From contig BTXY01000001.1 in assembly GCA_036987155.1 (NCBI GenBank), positions 1 through 64,000 of the forward strand: 64,000 nucleotides of DNA, read 5' to 3'. Of the stretch, positions 63,951-64,000 are shown in pieces. The position numbers and the translations under genes are program-made. Position 1 is the first letter of the stretch. Each line of letters opens with the position of its first letter. The DNA comes from Microsyncoccus archaeolyticus (GTDB lineage Bacteria > Patescibacteriota > Minisyncoccia > Minisyncoccales > Minisyncoccaceae). The notes under the pieces were generated by a model. That model worked only from the letters and a program-made list of their open reading frames with translations. It had not been told where the DNA came from and searched no databases.

Positions 63951-64000
63951 CATTATTATCATCATCTCTTAATTCTACTCCGTTTATTTCTTCTATTGCT
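63946..64000 (-). CDS. 3' end of an unidentified gene, cut by the window edge
   Basis: On the minus strand the last 17 codons (ending GVELRDDDNND) and a TAA stop are visible, immediately before a perfect terminator. The acidic Asp/Asn tail is not enough to name the gene. Confidence 0.55.
   Translation of the reverse strand, partial: AIEEINGVELRDDDNND

Overview
The window looks like chromosome of a low-GC, ultra-small bacterium of the Candidate Phyla Radiation (Patescibacteria, most likely Parcubacteria). The grounds are: an intact str-S10-spc ribosomal block with no rpmD (uL30); rplI (bL9) present; very short spacers and 4-nt overlaps; few Shine-Dalgarno sites before housekeeping genes; a surface proteome of SipW/TasA-type proteins, LamG-fused pilins and cohesin/dockerin-like proteins; TGA used as stop (so not a TGA-recoding CPR lineage). 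The lineage call is inference from gene content, not from a phylogeny.

Layout. 1-8.8 kb (+): a secreted protein cut by the window edge, a 703-nt non-coding but highly structured region, then a TasA/camelysin-like operon (three proteins with SipW-type signal peptides, the SipW-type signal peptidase, a membrane-anchored Fn3-like protein) and a FemAB-like transferase. 8.8-14.7 kb: pcm, a membrane protein, a NodB-fold protein and a GT2 synthase (-), then gpmA, a lipoprotein, galE and a membrane protein (+), most as single-gene units with their own promoter and terminator. 14.7-19.7 kb (+): heat-shock block hrcA-grpE, hsp20, CIRCE-dnaK-dnaJ-tRNA-Lys. 19.7-30.7 kb (+): DUF5320/DUF134 unit with a palindromic operator, NodB-like protein, cupin, tRNA-Gly, CofE-like ligase, CDKAL1-type methylthiotransferase, S41 protease, rplI, pyrG, two LamG-pilins, (rpmA on -), uppS. 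30.7-32.6 kb (+): a tyrosine recombinase preceded by a dif-like site, then about 0.8 kb of tandem tiny transcription units (a 3-aa ORF, two ORFs that encode only a signal peptide, and a C-tract RNA). 32.6-50.8 kb (-): tpiA, a small export-type membrane protein, galT, then map-adk-secY-spc-S10-tuf-fusA-rpsG-rpsL. 50.9-54.4 kb (-): third LamG-pilin, SDR, ThyA-like protein, M50 protease. 54.4-54.8 kb (+): rpmB, tRNA-Pro. 54.8-61.1 kb (-): a surface operon with dockerin-like and cohesin-like proteins. 61.1-61.3 kb (-): a predicted rod-like structured RNA. 61.3-64 kb (-): ndk, ComEC-type MBL protein, DUF1858, mnmA and the 3' end of one more gene.

How it fits together. Much of the non-housekeeping content builds the cell surface: TasA-like subunits processed by a dedicated signal peptidase, pilins carrying LamG heads, a cohesin-dockerin set, and GT2/NodB polysaccharide genes with galE/galT for sugar nucleotides. 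Two gene-expression styles are interleaved: SD-poor, tightly packed (sometimes apparently leaderless) housekeeping operons, and isolated genes with a strong TTGACA promoter, a strong SD and an intrinsic terminator. The most unusual parts are the mini-gene/RNA array at 31.8-32.6 kb, the structured region upstream of the TasA operon (the two carry complementary C8 and G8 tracts), and the candidate RNA at 61.1-61.3 kb. All assignments come from reading the sequence; no database search was run.
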